A DNA stretch of 64,000 nt from Bacteroidota bacterium. Lineage in GTDB: Bacteria > Bacteroidota > Bacteroidia > Chitinophagales > Chitinophagaceae. The translations under genes and the position numbers were made by a program. The stretch is taken from positions 62,001-126,000 of the forward strand of contig JAFDXL010000006.1 of assembly GCA_018267955.1 (NCBI GenBank), read 5' to 3'. The notes below the pieces were generated by a model. The model was not told where the DNA came from and searched no databases. It was given only the letters and a program-made list of their open reading frames with translations. Below are positions 7,656 through 16,632 of this stretch, in pieces. The first letter of the stretch is position 1. Each line of letters opens with the position of its first letter.

Positions 7656-10600
7656 ATGAGAAAGATTTTACTTGCTTCAATCGGCATGCTGACTGCCGGT
7701 TTAAGTCCATTTTATGGCTCAGCGCAAATTACCCTACAGAAGGATTATAAGAACTATAATTCTCCTGCTATCGCTACCTTCCAGGGTATCAACTTCAGGG
7801 AAGCCGGTTTTTCGGGCTTATATGCTATCCCCGGCACAGATGGTAAAGAATTCTGGACATGCTCCGACAGGGGCGTAAACATTGATGCAGGCAGTGCCAA
7901 TCCTTCAGGATGTACTCCTACATACGACAAGATCTATGCATTCCCGAATTATGCTCCAAAGATCCATAGGATCCGTATCAATGGCGACTCTATCCAGATC
8001 CTGCAAACTATTGCTATCAGGCGCCCTAACGGCACTCCTGCAACAGGTATCATCAACCCTACAGGCCTTGGTAGCACGGCTGCAGAAGTAGCATCTACAG
8101 ATACCGTATTAAACTGTGCCAATTTCAACCTGAAAGTGGCTGCTAAAGATACTTTCGGTATCGATTGCGAAGGTATTATTGTTGATAAAGATGGCTACTT
8201 CTGGCTTTGCGAAGAAGGCGGCCCTACTATCTGGAAGCTGAACAGGAATGGCGTTCTGGTAAAAAGGTTTACACCTTACGCTAACCTCGGTGGCGCACAG
8301 TCTGTTGATGTGCAGATAGACACTGCATACAGGTATCGTAAAAACAATCGTGGCTTCGAAGGTATTACGCTGGCGCCAAACGGCAAGATATATGCCATGA
8401 TCCAAAGCCCGCTTTTATACCCCAGCAAAACTGTTGGTGAATCATCGAGGATGCACAGGCTGCTGGAAATTGACCCTGCTACCAACGCTACCCGCATGTT
8501 TGTTTACATGAATGATGGCGTTATTGGTACAGGTGGCAACCAGATCCGCTTAAAAGACTGGAAGCTGAGCGATATCGCTGCTATCAACGACAGCACTTTC
8601 CTTGTTATGGAAGCTGCTGCAAGAGGCACAACAGACATCAAAAGGTTATATAAAATAAGCATTAACGGGGCTACTGTTGTAACGTCCGGTTTGTACAATG
8701 GATCTACGGTCGAAGCACTTGACTCTGCAGGCTTGGTTACTAACAGCATCGTACCTGTAAGAAAAACATTGGTAATGGATCTGCTGGCAAACAACTGGCC
8801 ATCAGCACTTGACAAAGCGGAAGGCGTTGCTATAGTTAATGACAGCACAATTGCCATCTGCAACGATAATGATTATGGACAATCATCTCCTGCAGAAAAC
8901 GGTATCGCTACGGCATCCAACAATCTTAGTCATCTTGTGATCTATAGCCTGAAAGGCAGCAACAAATTGACAAACTATATAGCTACAAGCACAACTTTAT
9001 CTCAGGGTGCTACCGGCATCAGCAGTAGCTCAACTCCTTACCTTGTACCTACGATACCGGGAGCATGGTATAAATCTATCCTTACTACAACAGACAAGGT
9101 GAATGGCTATATGATGGCCGGTATACCTGACGGTCTTGGGATATTTGACAACAACGATGGTACTTTTACTATGGTTGCCAACCAGGAATTAGGTAATACG
9201 CAAGGTGCTACACATGCATGGGGTTCTAAAGGTTCCTTTGTTTCCAAATGGATCATCAAAAAATCAGATCTCTCTGTTACTTATGGTGGCGACCTTACAC
9301 AAAAAGTATTCCTGTGGAATCCGCTTACAAGCAGCTATGTAGCTTACAATGCGGCTTCTCCTTCTGCAAACGCAGCATTCAGCCGTTTCTGCTCTGCTGA
9401 CCTCGCGCCTGTTTCTGCTTACTACAATGCAGCGACAGGTCTTGGTACGCAAGAACGTATCTTCCTTGATGGCGAAGAAAGTGGTGATGAAGGCCGTGCA
9501 ATGGGCCATATACTTACAGGCGTTAATGCAGGTAATTCGTATGAACTGCCGGCTATTGGTAAATTCTCTCACGAAAATGAAGTGGCAAACCCTGCTACCG
9601 GCGACAAAACAGTTGTAGGCGGCATGGACGATGCTACACCTGGCCAGGTATACTTCTACATAGGCACAAAAACAAACTCTGGTACTGAAATAGAAAAAGC
9701 AGGTTTAACTAATGGTACTGTTTGGGGTCCTGTTGTTAACGGCATGCTTACAGAAACAAGTAGCTCTGTTCCGGCTCCGGGCACCTCATTTACAATGGTA
9801 AACCTTGGTGATGTAACTAACATGACAGGTGCTACACTACAGGCTAACAGCAACACCGCAGGTGTTACACAATTCCTGCGCCCTGAAGATGGCGCATGGG
9901 ATCCTCAACACCCTGAAGATTTCTATTTCAATACTACCAATGCATTCAGTTCTCCAAGCCGTTTATGGAAAATGCACTTCAGCAATATCAATGATATGAC
10001 GCAAGGTGGCACTATCACTGCTGTACTGGATGGTACGGAAGGCCAGAAAATGCTGGATAACATGACTATCGACAATTATGGTCATATCATACTTCAGGAA
10101 GACGTTGGTAACAATGTGCATCTTGGTAAAGTATGGCAATACGATATAGCTACAGATGTACTGACGCAAATAGGTGTACACGACAGTACGCGTTTCCTTG
10201 CAAATGGCTCTAACTACCTGACACAGGATGAAGAATCTTCTGGCTCTATTGATGCACAGGAAATATTAGGCCCTGGCATGTTCCTTACCACGGTTCAGGA
10301 TCACCACAGCATCGCAGGTGACGCTGTAGAAGGTGGCCAGTTCCTTGCCTTCTTCAACCCTGATACTTATAATGCTAACCCTGAGGTGGATGTTCAGGGT
10401 AACAGCATCAGCATTATAAACGGTGACACTACTCCTTCAGCTACTGACTTCACCGATATGGGCAGCACAAATACTGGTGCTTCTATCGCCAAATCTTTTG
10501 TAATTAAGAATAGCGGTCCTGGTACGCTTAAGATATCCGGTATCAGTTTCGGCGGCGCAAACGCTTCAGAATTTACATTGGCAGGTTCTACAACCTTCCC

Positions 10601-11402
10601 GATAAACCTGGCTGCAAATGGTACACAAACTATCAATGTACAGTTTACACCTACTGCAGTTGGCGTACGCAATGCAAACATTACTATCAAGAGCAATGAT
10701 TTCGATGAAAAGTCTTACAACTTTGCTTTGAAGGCTACTGGTACTACACCGGAAATCAACGTTACCGGCAATGGCAGCAACATTGCTGATGGAGACATCA
10801 CACCAGGTGGTGGTAACAATACAGATTTTGGCAATATAGTTGTAGGCAGCTCTCAAACACGCGCCTTCACTATCCAGAATACAGGTTCAGGCCCGTTGAC
10901 AATTACCGGCATTACATTCTCTGGTACTAACGCTTCTGATCTGTCTCTGTCTGGCGCGCCATCTTTCCCGTTGGTTATCAATTCAGGCGCTACTCAGGGT
11001 ATCAACGTACAGATGAATGCGAAAGCTGTAGGCGATATTACCGGCACTATACTGATAGCAAATGACGATAATGATGAGAACAATTATGATTTCGCTCTGA
11101 AAGGTAATGGTACTTCTACAACAGGTATTGCGTCTAACGACTTCTACTCTGCGATGAAGCTGTATCCAAACCCAACAGGCAACGAAGCTATCGTTGAGAT
11201 CACACTCATCAAAGCAGAACAGGTAACAGTAATGCTTACAGATCTGCAAGGCAAAACTGTAGCCCCTGCAATCCAAAACAATTTCGGTGCAGGTGACCAG
11301 AAAATTGCACTGAACACATCAAACCTGCCAAATGGCACCTACTATGTAAGTGTAGCTTGTGGCAGCAGCATTACAAAAACCAAACTGGTTGTATTGCACT
11401 AA
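7656..11402 (+). CDS. Secreted phytase-like/PhoX-like esterase with T9SS type A sorting domain
   Basis: Large exported protein (1248 residues). Signal peptide 1-23 (cut after GSAQ). Residues about 45-430 match the phytase-like esterase propeller family (PF13449): SGLYAIPG...CSDRG, DCEGIIVDKDGYFWLCEEGGP, NRGFEGITLAPNGKIYAM and KAEGVAIVNDSTIAICNDND. About 460-905 resemble a second, PhoX/DUF839-like propeller (RFCSADLAP, DGEESGDEGRAMGH, GQVYFYIGTKTNSGTEIEKAGLTNG). Two choice-of-anchor D (ASH-like) modules follow at about 909-1030 and 1031-1150, then a type A sorting domain from about 1160 (KLYPNPTGNEA...NLPNGTYYVSV). A role in phosphate-ester scavenging at the cell surface is inferred from the two folds; metal and active-site residues were not verified. 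It is followed by a long hairpin, then the peroxidase gene. Confidence 0.82.
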   Translation: MRKILLASIGMLTAGLSPFYGSAQITLQKDYKNYNSPAIATFQGINFREAGFSGLYAIPGTDGKEFWTCSDRGVNIDAGSANPSGCTPTYDKIYAFPNYAPKIHRIRINGDSIQILQTIAIRRPNGTPATGIINPTGLGSTAAEVASTDTVLNCANFNLKVAAKDTFGIDCEGIIVDKDGYFWLCEEGGPTIWKLNRNGVLVKRFTPYANLGGAQSVDVQIDTAYRYRKNNRGFEGITLAPNGKIYAMIQSPLLYPSKTVGESSRMHRLLEIDPATNATRMFVYMNDGVIGTGGNQIRLKDWKLSDIAAINDSTFLVMEAAARGTTDIKRLYKISINGATVVTSGLYNGSTVEALDSAGLVTNSIVPVRKTLVMDLLANNWPSALDKAEGVAIVNDSTIAICNDNDYGQSSPAENGIATASNNLSHLVIYSLKGSNKLTNYIATSTTLSQGATGISSSSTPYLVPTIPGAWYKSILTTTDKVNGYMMAGIPDGLGIFDNNDGTFTMVANQELGNTQGATHAWGSKGSFVSKWIIKKSDLSVTYGGDLTQKVFLWNPLTSSYVAYNAASPSANAAFSRFCSADLAPVSAYYNAATGLGTQERIFLDGEESGDEGRAMGHILTGVNAGNSYELPAIGKFSHENEVANPATGDKTVVGGMDDATPGQVYFYIGTKTNSGTEIEKAGLTNGTVWGPVVNGMLTETSSSVPAPGTSFTMVNLGDVTNMTGATLQANSNTAGVTQFLRPEDGAWDPQHPEDFYFNTTNAFSSPSRLWKMHFSNINDMTQGGTITAVLDGTEGQKMLDNMTIDNYGHIILQEDVGNNVHLGKVWQYDIATDVLTQIGVHDSTRFLANGSNYLTQDEESSGSIDAQEILGPGMFLTTVQDHHSIAGDAVEGGQFLAFFNPDTYNANPEVDVQGNSISIINGDTTPSATDFTDMGSTNTGASIAKSFVIKNSGPGTLKISGISFGGANASEFTLAGSTTFPINLAANGTQTINVQFTPTAVGVRNANITIKSNDFDEKSYNFALKATGTTPEINVTGNGSNIADGDITPGGGNNTDFGNIVVGSSQTRAFTIQNTGSGPLTITGITFSGTNASDLSLSGAPSFPLVINSGATQGINVQMNAKAVGDITGTILIANDDNDENNYDFALKGNGTSTTGIASNDFYSAMKLYPNPTGNEAIVEITLIKAEQVTVMLTDLQGKTVAPAIQNNFGAGDQKIALNTSNLPNGTYYVSVACGSSITKTKLVVLH

Positions 11403-11417
11403 TCTTCAATAAAAACC

Positions 11418-11460
11418 AAACTCAACAGGGGTGCGCTTCTCAGCGCGCCCCATTGAGTTT
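11418..11460 (+). terminator. Long hairpin after the phytase-like gene
   Basis: AAACTCAA pairs with TTGAGTTT, and GC-rich inner arms (GGGG, GCGC) continue the stem with small bulges. It lies 16 nt after the stop codon. There is only a short T-run, so it could be a weak terminator or an mRNA-stabilising 3' structure that partly separates the peroxidase gene. Confidence 0.6.
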
Positions 11461-11494
11461 ATAAACATGAGCGTTTGAGCGGAGCATTAAGATT

Positions 11495-13420
11495 ATGAAA
11501 AGACAGTTTACCATATTATTCGTCATAAGCCTGTGCATCATTGCACTGCTATCTTTTAAAACCACAAGCGACAACGACACTTACATTGCTACTTATAGTT
11601 CGTATATAGTACAAGCTATCAGCACACAGAAAGCAATCATTAGCTACCTCGACTCTGCAAACCTGGGAAGCGAAAAAGACGTAGCAAATCTAAAAGACCG
11701 CATTAACCGGGCAAGGCTTAGCCTCAAGGCTGCTGACTTCTGGCTGCGTTACCTGGAACCCACTGCTTATAAAAAACTAAATGGCCCATTACCTGTTGAA
11801 TGGGAAACAGAGGTGTTCGAAAAATTTGAAAAACCTTATAAAAGAGAAGGCGCCGGCCTTACACTTGCGGCATTATACTTTGATGAAGAACATCCTTCAA
11901 AAGATTCACTCCGCAATATGGTACTTGCATCTATTAATACCCTGCCTACATACAGTACAGATTCTATTACTAATGAACTAAAAACTTACCATCACTTTTT
12001 TCTCTGCAACAGGTTATACGTGCTCAACCTTGCAGCTATTTATACAACAGGCTTTGAATGCCCGGAAACAGCGCAGGTAATACCGGAATTGAAGCAGATG
12101 ATGAAAGATGTTCAAAACATATATGCTGCTTTCAATACCAGCTATCCCTCTACTCCATTAAGCAAGGAATACCTGGAGCTCTATCAAAAGACAATATCAT
12201 TCGTTTCAGAACAACCTTCGGATTACACCAAATTCGATCATTATACTTTCATCAAAGACTATATAAATCCTTTGTTCGGTATGAATCAAAGGCAAATATT
12301 ACAATACCATGTTATTAGCCATAGCATGGTCGATTATTCCCTTACGAAAACCTGCAATTCGATCTTTAACAAATCAGTTTATAACGGACAGAATGCAAAA
12401 GGCATATTCATCCGCATGGATGACTCTGCTGCGCTTGCAGAGCTGGATGCTTTAGGTAAATTGCTTTTCTATGATCCCATCCTTTCCGGCAACAACAAGC
12501 GTAGCTGCGCATCATGTCATAATCCCAAACAATACTTTACGGATACAGCAGTAGCAACCGCTCTTCAGTTCGATCATACTAACTTCCTGCCACGTAATAC
12601 CCCAACGCTTATCAACGCGCAGTTCAACCATCTTATCATGCTTGATGGCAAGCATATCACACTGCAGGATCAAACCAAAGCTGTTATTACCAGCCCTGTT
12701 GAGATGGGTAGTAAGGAGCAGGATATAATAGACAAAGTATTGAGCTGTAAAGAATATCGGGAGGGCTTCAGGAAGTTGTTGAAATACACACCCCAGGAAA
12801 AAGAGATCACATTCAGCCATATCGCTTCGGCAATCACTTACTACTATTCAAGGTTTAGTAAGTTTTATGCACCATTCGACAATGCTATGAACAACGAATC
12901 ACAATTATCGGTTGAGGCTAAGTCTGGATTCAATATCTTCATGAGCAAGGCACAATGTGCTACTTGCCATTTCGTTCCCCAATTCAATGGCGTGAAGCCT
13001 CCTTATATAGGCTCAGAGTTTGAAGTATTAGGAGTACCGGCAGACACCAGTTACAAATCCCTTAGTAACGACAAGGGCCGTTATCTCGTGAACCCTGCAA
13101 TGGAAACCGCCAATGCGTTCAGAACTGGTACCATACGCAATACAGCATATACAAAACCGTATATGCATAATGGTGTTTTCAAATCGCTGGAGCAAGTAAT
13201 AGATTTTTACGATGCGGGAGGAGGAACCGGGCACGGGCTGAAAGTAGATAATCAAACCTTATCATCTGACTCATTAAAACTCACAAAGCCTGAAAAACAA
13301 CAGCTTTTGGCATTTATCAATTCATTAAATGAGAACATACGCTTTGAATCGGCCCCGGAACGACTACCGGAATCAAAAAACAAAGCATTAAATAATAGAA
13401 AAGTAGGAGGAGAATATTAA
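11495..13420 (+). CDS. Dihaem cytochrome c peroxidase/MauG family protein
   Basis: Exported c-type cytochrome of 641 residues. The N-terminus has a hydrophobic signal (FTILFVISLCIIALLSF). The C-terminal 330 residues hold the two CxxCH haem sites of the CcpA/MauG family: CASCH at 338-342 and CATCH at 488-492, with NTPTLINAQFN and RTGTIRNTAYTKPYMHNGVF typical of bacterial peroxidases. The N-terminal ~300 residues are an extra, mostly helical region without cysteines in CxxCH form, seen in Bacteroidota homologues (LNGPLPVEWE segment). Likely role: periplasmic peroxide reduction or haem-based oxidation, with electrons from a small cytochrome. The next gene, a monohaem cytochrome lipoprotein, begins 2 nt after its stop, so the two are co-translated. 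Confidence 0.88.
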   Translation: MKRQFTILFVISLCIIALLSFKTTSDNDTYIATYSSYIVQAISTQKAIISYLDSANLGSEKDVANLKDRINRARLSLKAADFWLRYLEPTAYKKLNGPLPVEWETEVFEKFEKPYKREGAGLTLAALYFDEEHPSKDSLRNMVLASINTLPTYSTDSITNELKTYHHFFLCNRLYVLNLAAIYTTGFECPETAQVIPELKQMMKDVQNIYAAFNTSYPSTPLSKEYLELYQKTISFVSEQPSDYTKFDHYTFIKDYINPLFGMNQRQILQYHVISHSMVDYSLTKTCNSIFNKSVYNGQNAKGIFIRMDDSAALAELDALGKLLFYDPILSGNNKRSCASCHNPKQYFTDTAVATALQFDHTNFLPRNTPTLINAQFNHLIMLDGKHITLQDQTKAVITSPVEMGSKEQDIIDKVLSCKEYREGFRKLLKYTPQEKEITFSHIASAITYYYSRFSKFYAPFDNAMNNESQLSVEAKSGFNIFMSKAQCATCHFVPQFNGVKPPYIGSEFEVLGVPADTSYKSLSNDKGRYLVNPAMETANAFRTGTIRNTAYTKPYMHNGVFKSLEQVIDFYDAGGGTGHGLKVDNQTLSSDSLKLTKPEKQQLLAFINSLNENIRFESAPERLPESKNKALNNRKVGGEY

Positions 13421-13421
13421 T

Positions 13422-13796
13422 ATGAAGCGTTCCATCATCATTTTATCTGCATTTTGTCTTTTAGCCGCCTGCACTACACAGAAGAAGGCTAAATATGAAT
13501 TTCCTGAAGCTATGCAGCCATCTGTAAGGGCAGGCTTTAAAGAAATATGCGACAAAGGCCAGGTGCTCTATAATATTACCTGCGCTGGCTGCCATAATGT
13601 AAAAGTAAAGGGCAAAGAAAAAATTCCGGATTTTACGCTCGAGCAATTAAAAGGCTACGAAATAAGGATCACCAACGCCCAGCACGAAAGCAGTATGCCT
13701 GATGAAAAGGTTACAGCAGAGGAATTAGGACAAATTTCCACCTTCCTGATGTACAAAAAGAAAAGCGGGGTACCGTTTAAGAAGAAAGATTCCTAA
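13422..13796 (+). CDS. Monohaem cytochrome c lipoprotein
   Basis: Small exported protein (124 residues). Signal peptide II with lipobox LAAC (Cys at about 17), then one haem-binding CAGCH at 54-58. The SSMPDEKVT segment near 92 could supply the distal Met ligand. Membrane-anchored class I-type cytochrome c; it probably passes electrons to the dihaem peroxidase encoded 2 nt upstream. The pairing and spacing support this, but the direction of electron flow is inference. Confidence 0.82.
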   Translation: MKRSIIILSAFCLLAACTTQKKAKYEFPEAMQPSVRAGFKEICDKGQVLYNITCAGCHNVKVKGKEKIPDFTLEQLKGYEIRITNAQHESSMPDEKVTAEELGQISTFLMYKKKSGVPFKKKDS

Positions 13797-13818
13797 TCTA
13801 AATATTAAATGCCCGATC

Positions 13819-14184
13819 TTATTTGTTTAATAATATCAGCAAGAGCGTAATGAGTGCGGGTAATGCCTGTACAAAGAATATGCGCTTGCCGGCAGTAGCA
13901 GCACCGTAAATGCCCGCTACTGCTACGCAGCTTATAAAGAAGGTGGCAATATGAAGCGACCATACCTCGTCCGTTATTATTAAGCTCCATACAAGCCCTG
14001 CAGCAAGAAAACCATTGTACAAACCCTGATTTGCAGCCAATGCCTTCGTTGGGATAAATAAATCTGCCGGCAAATTTTTAAAAGTCCTGGGGCCGCGCGT
14101 AGTCCAGGCAAACATTTCGAGCCACAGGATATAAAGGTGCTCGATAGCTATAATAGCAACCAGTATTTTTATGGCTATTAGCAT
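13819..14184 (-). CDS. DUF1304 family membrane protein
   Basis: 121-residue integral membrane protein with four predicted spans (about 2-22, 48-66, 73-92, 98-118). It carries the DUF1304 signatures EHLYILWLEMFAW near 15-27 and ANQGLYNGFLAAGL near 51-64. Cytoplasmic membrane; function is not known for the family. It is monocistronic and converges on the cytochrome gene (22 bp apart). The intergenic 173 bp to the ABC transporter hold only that gene's promoter. Confidence 0.85.
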   Translation of the reverse strand: MLIAIKILVAIIAIEHLYILWLEMFAWTTRGPRTFKNLPADLFIPTKALAANQGLYNGFLAAGLVWSLIITDEVWSLHIATFFISCVAVAGIYGAATAGKRIFFVQALPALITLLLILLNK

Positions 14185-14320
14185 GGAGATACGTTTTCGT
14201 GGTATAAACTTAGGAAATTATGGTTAAATACTTATTTCGTTTGGCGGGCAACAAGTAAAGTTTAAAGTCCTCTGTGTAAAATGCATGATATAATATAGAA
14301 ATCTCCTACAGGGCTATATA

Positions 14321-14349
14321 TTGTAGTTAATTATAAGGTTTTACATTTG
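14321..14349 (+). promoter_or_regulatory. Promoter of the ABC transporter (TTG-N18-TACATTTG)
   Basis: A perfect -7 box TACATTTG at 14342-14349 and an ATTG at the -33 position with 18-bp spacing. The box ends 8 nt before the ATG, so the transcript would have almost no leader. Confidence 0.65.
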
Positions 14350-14357
14350 CTTTTCTT

Positions 14358-16157
14358 ATGAAATTACTGCTACAATACTTATCGCGTCACAAATGGCTGA
14401 TTGTGCTGGCACTTGCTTTGGCTGCTATCAACCAGGTATTTTCTTTACTCGATCCTTATATCTTCGGTAACTATGTGATCGATCCATTTGCCAAACAACC
14501 CGGCAAATGGACAGAATCCCAGTTTATACATGGTATCCTGGTTGGCCTCCTGATGCTTATTGGCACCGCTATGGTCAGCCGTATTGCCAAGGCTTTCCAG
14601 GATTATGCTGTGAATGTGATCATTCAAAAATTTGGCGCGCGGCTATACACAGACGGCCTTCGCCATGCATTGCGCCTGCCATACCACGATTTTGAAGATC
14701 AGCGCAGTGGCGAAACCCTAAGCATATTGCAAAAAGTGCGTGCTGATTGTGAGAAATTCATCACTGCTTTTGTCAATATCCTATTCACCACGATCGTAGG
14801 TATTGTCTTCGTTGTTATCGTTGCCCTTCGCCTGAAAAGTGGTACTACTATCATGCTCATCTACCTTGTAGGCGCAGCAATATTAGGCTGGCTTACAAAT
14901 GTGCTAAGCAAAAAGATCAAAAGCATCCAAAAAAACATTGTAAAGGAAACCAATGCACTGGCAGGCAGCACCACAGAAAGCCTTCGTAATATAGAACTGG
15001 TAAAAAGCCTCGGCCTTACTAACCAGGAGATCCGCAGGCTCAATGCTACTACCATCAAAATACTGGGACTGGAATTGAAGAAAGTACGCAGCATCCGTAG
15101 TATATCTTTTGTGCAGGGGACATTTGTCAATTTCCTTCGCCAGTGCATTATGTTCAGCCTGCTTTATTTCCTTTTCCACAACACACTTACCTTAGGGCAA
15201 CTGGTGATGATGCAATTTTATACCTTCTTCATCTTTGGACCACTGCAGGAAATGGGCAATGTGATATTGGCATGGCGTGAGGCGGAAGCTTCCCTGAACA
15301 ATATGAAGGAATTAATGAACAAACCTGTAGAACATACCCCAGAGCATCCTAAACATATTAATGCTGTGGAAGAGCTGCGTTTTGATGGTGTGACCTTCCA
15401 GCATAATACTGCAACAAGGCCTGCGGTAGAGAACATCAGCTTTGATGTTAAAAGAGGTGAAACAGTGGCTTTTGTGGGCCCGAGTGGTAGCGGCAAAACT
15501 ACCATGGTGAAACTGTTGGTTGGTTTGTATCATCCTAACCAAGGCAGTATTTACTATAATAACATCAAAGACAACGAAATTGATTTTGAAGAGCTTCGAC
15601 ACCAGCTTGGCTTTGTAACACAGGATACGCAACTGTTCAGCGGCACCATAAAGGAAAACCTGTTGTTTGTAAACCCAAAGGCTACGGACGATGAGATCAA
15701 CGACGTACTGCAAAAAAGCGCCGCTGCCAATCTGCTGGCACGTGCCGAAAACGGAATAAACACCATGATCGGTGAAGGAGGTTTAAAGTTATCAGGCGGC
15801 GAAAGGCAGAGGTTAAGTATTGCACGTGCGTTGTTGCGTAAACCAAGGTTAATGATATTTGATGAGGCAACATCGGCGCTGGACTCTCTTACCGAAGAAG
15901 AAATATCTACAACTATCCGCGAGATCACAGATCAGCGCCAGCATATAACGGTGATGATCGCGCACAGGCTTAGTACCATTATGCATGCCGATAGGATCTA
16001 CGTACTGGAAAAAGGCCGTATCGTAGAAACGGGTACACACCTTAACCTGATCGAAGAAAAGGGCCTGTATTACGCTATGTGGCGCCAGCAGATAGGTGAG
16101 CGTAAAGAAACTCGTGCAGCCGGCAACGGCATGGCAATGGCAAGATCTGCTAAGTAA
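14358..16157 (+). CDS. ABC exporter, fused transmembrane and ATPase domains
   Basis: Half-transporter of 599 residues. An ABC transmembrane domain with six spans (about 15-310) is followed by an ATPase domain with Walker A GPSGSGKT near 374-381, the Q-loop at FVTQDTQLFSG, signature LSGGERQRLSIARALL near 478-493, Walker B LMIFDEATSALD near 497-508 and the H-loop in IAHRLSTI. It works as a homodimer or heterodimer in the inner membrane. It belongs to the MsbA/multidrug/lipid exporter group; the substrate cannot be assigned. It stands alone between its own promoter and a strong terminator. The last 20 residues (basic, Ala-rich) are a non-conserved tail. Confidence 0.9.
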   Translation: MKLLLQYLSRHKWLIVLALALAAINQVFSLLDPYIFGNYVIDPFAKQPGKWTESQFIHGILVGLLMLIGTAMVSRIAKAFQDYAVNVIIQKFGARLYTDGLRHALRLPYHDFEDQRSGETLSILQKVRADCEKFITAFVNILFTTIVGIVFVVIVALRLKSGTTIMLIYLVGAAILGWLTNVLSKKIKSIQKNIVKETNALAGSTTESLRNIELVKSLGLTNQEIRRLNATTIKILGLELKKVRSIRSISFVQGTFVNFLRQCIMFSLLYFLFHNTLTLGQLVMMQFYTFFIFGPLQEMGNVILAWREAEASLNNMKELMNKPVEHTPEHPKHINAVEELRFDGVTFQHNTATRPAVENISFDVKRGETVAFVGPSGSGKTTMVKLLVGLYHPNQGSIYYNNIKDNEIDFEELRHQLGFVTQDTQLFSGTIKENLLFVNPKATDDEINDVLQKSAAANLLARAENGINTMIGEGGLKLSGGERQRLSIARALLRKPRLMIFDEATSALDSLTEEEISTTIREITDQRQHITVMIAHRLSTIMHADRIYVLEKGRIVETGTHLNLIEEKGLYYAMWRQQIGERKETRAAGNGMAMARSAK

Positions 16158-16179
16158 TAATATATCACCCTATTTATGA

Positions 16180-16206
16180 AAGCACCTGTATCATACAGGT
16201 GCTTTT
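16180..16206 (+). terminator. Intrinsic terminator of the ABC transporter gene
   Basis: AAGCACCTGT / ACAGGTGCTT stem with a 5-nt loop, then a T-run. It lies 22 nt after the stop codon. Confidence 0.87.
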
Positions 16207-16269
16207 CTGTTATACTAAAAACTGGAACGGATTTTGTTTTCATATAGCAATATTGAAAAATCAAAGCTC

Positions 16270-16632
16270 ATGACAAAACCACTATTATCGTTATTACTAC
16301 TCACCGCAATATTAGCATCCTGCGACCCTTCCAGCTCCGATACCTACCTTATTAGTAATGACGGCAGCAAACTAATAGTTGTGGAGCAAGGTGCAAGTAA
16401 GACTACCCATGATATACAACCCGGCCAGGAATATGCGGTCTATATAAAGTCTGGCATGTATGAAAGCAAAGGCATCGCAAATGACTACCTGCAAGAGGCT
16501 TCTATAAACCGCCTAGTAAAGGATACTTTAGTTTGTAAAAAAGATCCTAATAACAGCGATCACTGGTATACACAAAAAAATGGGAAGCGAATGTATACCC
16601 ATACATTACATATTACCGATAGCGACTTTTAA
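16270..16632 (+). CDS. Small lipoprotein of unknown function
   Basis: 120-residue lipoprotein: MTKPLLSLLLLTAILASC gives a signal peptide II with lipobox LASC (Cys 18), followed by a Ser/Asp linker and a beta-rich domain with two Tyr/Lys patches (EYAVYIKSGMYESKG; DHWYTQKNGKRMYTHTLHI). The start is the ATG at 16270. I recognise no family. It converges on nadB with zero spacer: its TAA is directly followed by the nadB stop codon. Confidence 0.7.
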   Translation: MTKPLLSLLLLTAILASCDPSSSDTYLISNDGSKLIVVEQGASKTTHDIQPGQEYAVYIKSGMYESKGIANDYLQEASINRLVKDTLVCKKDPNNSDHWYTQKNGKRMYTHTLHITDSDF

